From the NCBI GenBank assembly GCA_017610525.1, contig JAFCBW010000004.1:1-22819 (forward strand): a stretch of DNA of 22,819 nt. Reading direction: 5' to 3'. Below the pieces are notes generated by a model. It did no database searches. It saw only the letters and a list, made by a program, of their open reading frames with translations, and was not told where the DNA came from. This DNA comes from Candidatus Nanohalarchaeota archaeon. Its GTDB lineage: Archaea; EX4484-52; B79-G9. This document shows positions 22,118-22,819 of the stretch, in pieces; position 1 is the stretch's first letter, and each line of letters begins with the position of its first letter. A program made the translations under genes and the position numbers.

Positions 22118-22663
22118 ATGCCACGATTAGAAGTAGTTGTACAATCAAAAAAAGACTATTATAAAGAACAGCATGATAAATTAAGAATTATATGGCATAT
22201 GATATCATCTGGTTTATTTACATTATTATTTTGGGCTTTTATCCCATCACTAACTACAACATTATTTTGGATTTTTTTAGGATTCATGTTTTTATTCGTA
22301 TTTGCCGACTCAACTAAGAATAAAAAAATGAAAGCGTATACGCATGTATTTTTGGGGTTGCTTTATTCCATATGGGGAATTTTGTTCTTAATTTTTTCAA
22401 TTGTATTTGTAGAGACAACTGACGAAAGAATATTTGGTTTTATTATAACAACAGTTTTTTTTTCTGTTGCTTATCAAAAGATAAAGAAATATACAAACGT
22501 ATTTGATGTTTTACAAAAAAATGGCAGACACAGTAAGAGACTAGACAAAAGAAAACTTCACCCTCTACGCAGAACCCAGCTACGAATCAGACACCCTGAC
22601 AACCACTACAAACACAAAAAACATCTCCGTAGCAGACCTCAACCAAAAACTAAGCGAATGTAA
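22118..22663 (+). CDS. Unknown four-helix membrane protein, T-rich and compositionally foreign, with a readthrough tail
   Basis: A 181-residue open frame. Residues 1-133 look real: a polar N-terminus, then hydrophobic segments at about 26-45, 46-63, 74-98 and 105-121. I do not recognise the family. Codons are T-rich (many TTA, ATT, TTT), unlike the A/C-rich neighbours: in 22201-22260 I count T 26 and A 16. From residue about 134 onward the sequence becomes Arg/His/Lys/Pro-rich, like the spurious frames elsewhere here. At that point the DNA switches back to A/C-rich and a different frame reads as an aminotransferase relic. The native C-terminus is therefore probably lost or replaced. The TATA spacing supports the start. 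Confidence 0.55.
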   Translation: MPRLEVVVQSKKDYYKEQHDKLRIIWHMISSGLFTLLFWAFIPSLTTTLFWIFLGFMFLFVFADSTKNKKMKAYTHVFLGLLYSIWGILFLIFSIVFVETTDERIFGFIITTVFFSVAYQKIKKYTNVFDVLQKNGRHSKRLDKRKLHPLRRTQLRIRHPDNHYKHKKHLRSRPQPKTKRM

Positions 22664-22742
22664 CTACACAATCTCCAACGGCTACGGAATCTTGAAAGTT
22701 TATATCAAACTTTACAGATTAAGGACAACATCATACCATTAA
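22521..22742 (+). pseudogene. Relic of a class-V aminotransferase (SerC / alanine-glyoxylate aminotransferase-like), C-terminal part
   Basis: In the frame of the ATG at 22521 the DNA reads MADTVRD, a TAG, then TKENFTLYAEPSYESDTLTT and, slightly later, KNISVADLNQKL and ISNGYGILK. This resembles the C-terminal domain of class-V aminotransferases (VRxWA...LFAEExYxSxTLT...INVxDLNxxL...ISNGYGxLKxKTFRI). The TAG sits where Trp is common, so a TGG-to-TAG change is likely. The match stops after GYGILK, where the AAAGTTT/AAACTTT inverted repeat begins, and the frame ends at 22742. The upstream two thirds of the gene are missing, replaced by the T-rich gene. Family assignment is by eye only. Confidence 0.55.
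22695..22713. repeat. Small inverted repeat at the end of the aminotransferase relic
   Basis: AAAGTTT-ATATC-AAACTTT, perfect 7+7 arms. It coincides with the point where the aminotransferase similarity breaks off, where KTFRI would be expected. The remaining 22743-22819 shows no gene that I can support. Confidence 0.5.
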
Positions 22743-22819
22743 TGAATAGCGCAACAACACCCGCAATTTATTGCCAGCTGTAATATCCCGTTTTCATTTC
22801 CCCCCTATTGGCTGAATGT

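Overview
This window comes from an archaeon. Many genes have a TATA-like box about 26-28 nt upstream of the start codon (leaderless transcripts), and the ribosome-binding sites that occur are of the GGTGAT/GAGGTG type. The enzymes are archaeal in type: NadX plus NadM, ammonia-type NadE, archaeal LeuC/LeuD, and an HTH_10 'Bat'-type regulator. A MinD with a C-terminal amphipathic helix and a small protein pairing a UBA-like helical domain with one membrane helix suggest a DPANN-type lineage (Woesearchaeota-like), unusually rich in biosynthesis. That placement is an inference. The + strand is strongly enriched in A and C whichever strand is coding. Minus-strand genes are therefore G/T-rich, and long spurious open frames are common.

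Layout. 1-147 is the tail of an unknown gene. 191-841 is a Nudix hydrolase, convergent with 829-1815, an NAD kinase fused to a C-terminal winged helix. 1936-5371 is an NAD block: nadC, nadX, nadE, nadM. 5355-6860 holds a small membrane protein, minD and a 38-codon membrane microprotein. 6991-19931 is a branched-chain amino acid block: leuC, leuD, leuB, ilvB, ilvN, ilvC, ridA, a threonine synthase with a LeuA-type regulatory domain, ilvD and (after a YdjM-like membrane protein and a small wHTH) ilvE. 19944-21943 holds an Asp/Glu racemase fused to a ComB-like domain and an HTH_10 regulator. The right edge has a T-rich, apparently foreign membrane-protein gene abutting a broken class-V aminotransferase.

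How the genes fit. NadX makes iminoaspartate, NadC makes NaMN, NadM adenylates it, NadE amidates it to NAD and NADK makes NADP. Quinolinate synthase (NadA) is not in the window. IlvBN, IlvC, IlvD and IlvE make valine and isoleucine, and LeuC/LeuD/LeuB extend towards leucine. LeuA/CimA and IlvA are absent, but the LeuA-type allosteric module is present on threonine synthase.

The most interesting signals are: (1) a palindromic repeat family, all in one orientation, that occurs between genes, nests inside itself, lies in frame inside nadC and appears to have rebuilt the 3' end of leuB; (2) the NAD kinase-HTH fusion with a perfect 10+10 bp inverted repeat beside its own TATA box, facing nadC; (3) threonine synthase fused to the LeuA regulatory module; (4) a racemase-ComB fusion; (5) a G-rich intergenic motif at four sites beside biosynthetic genes.
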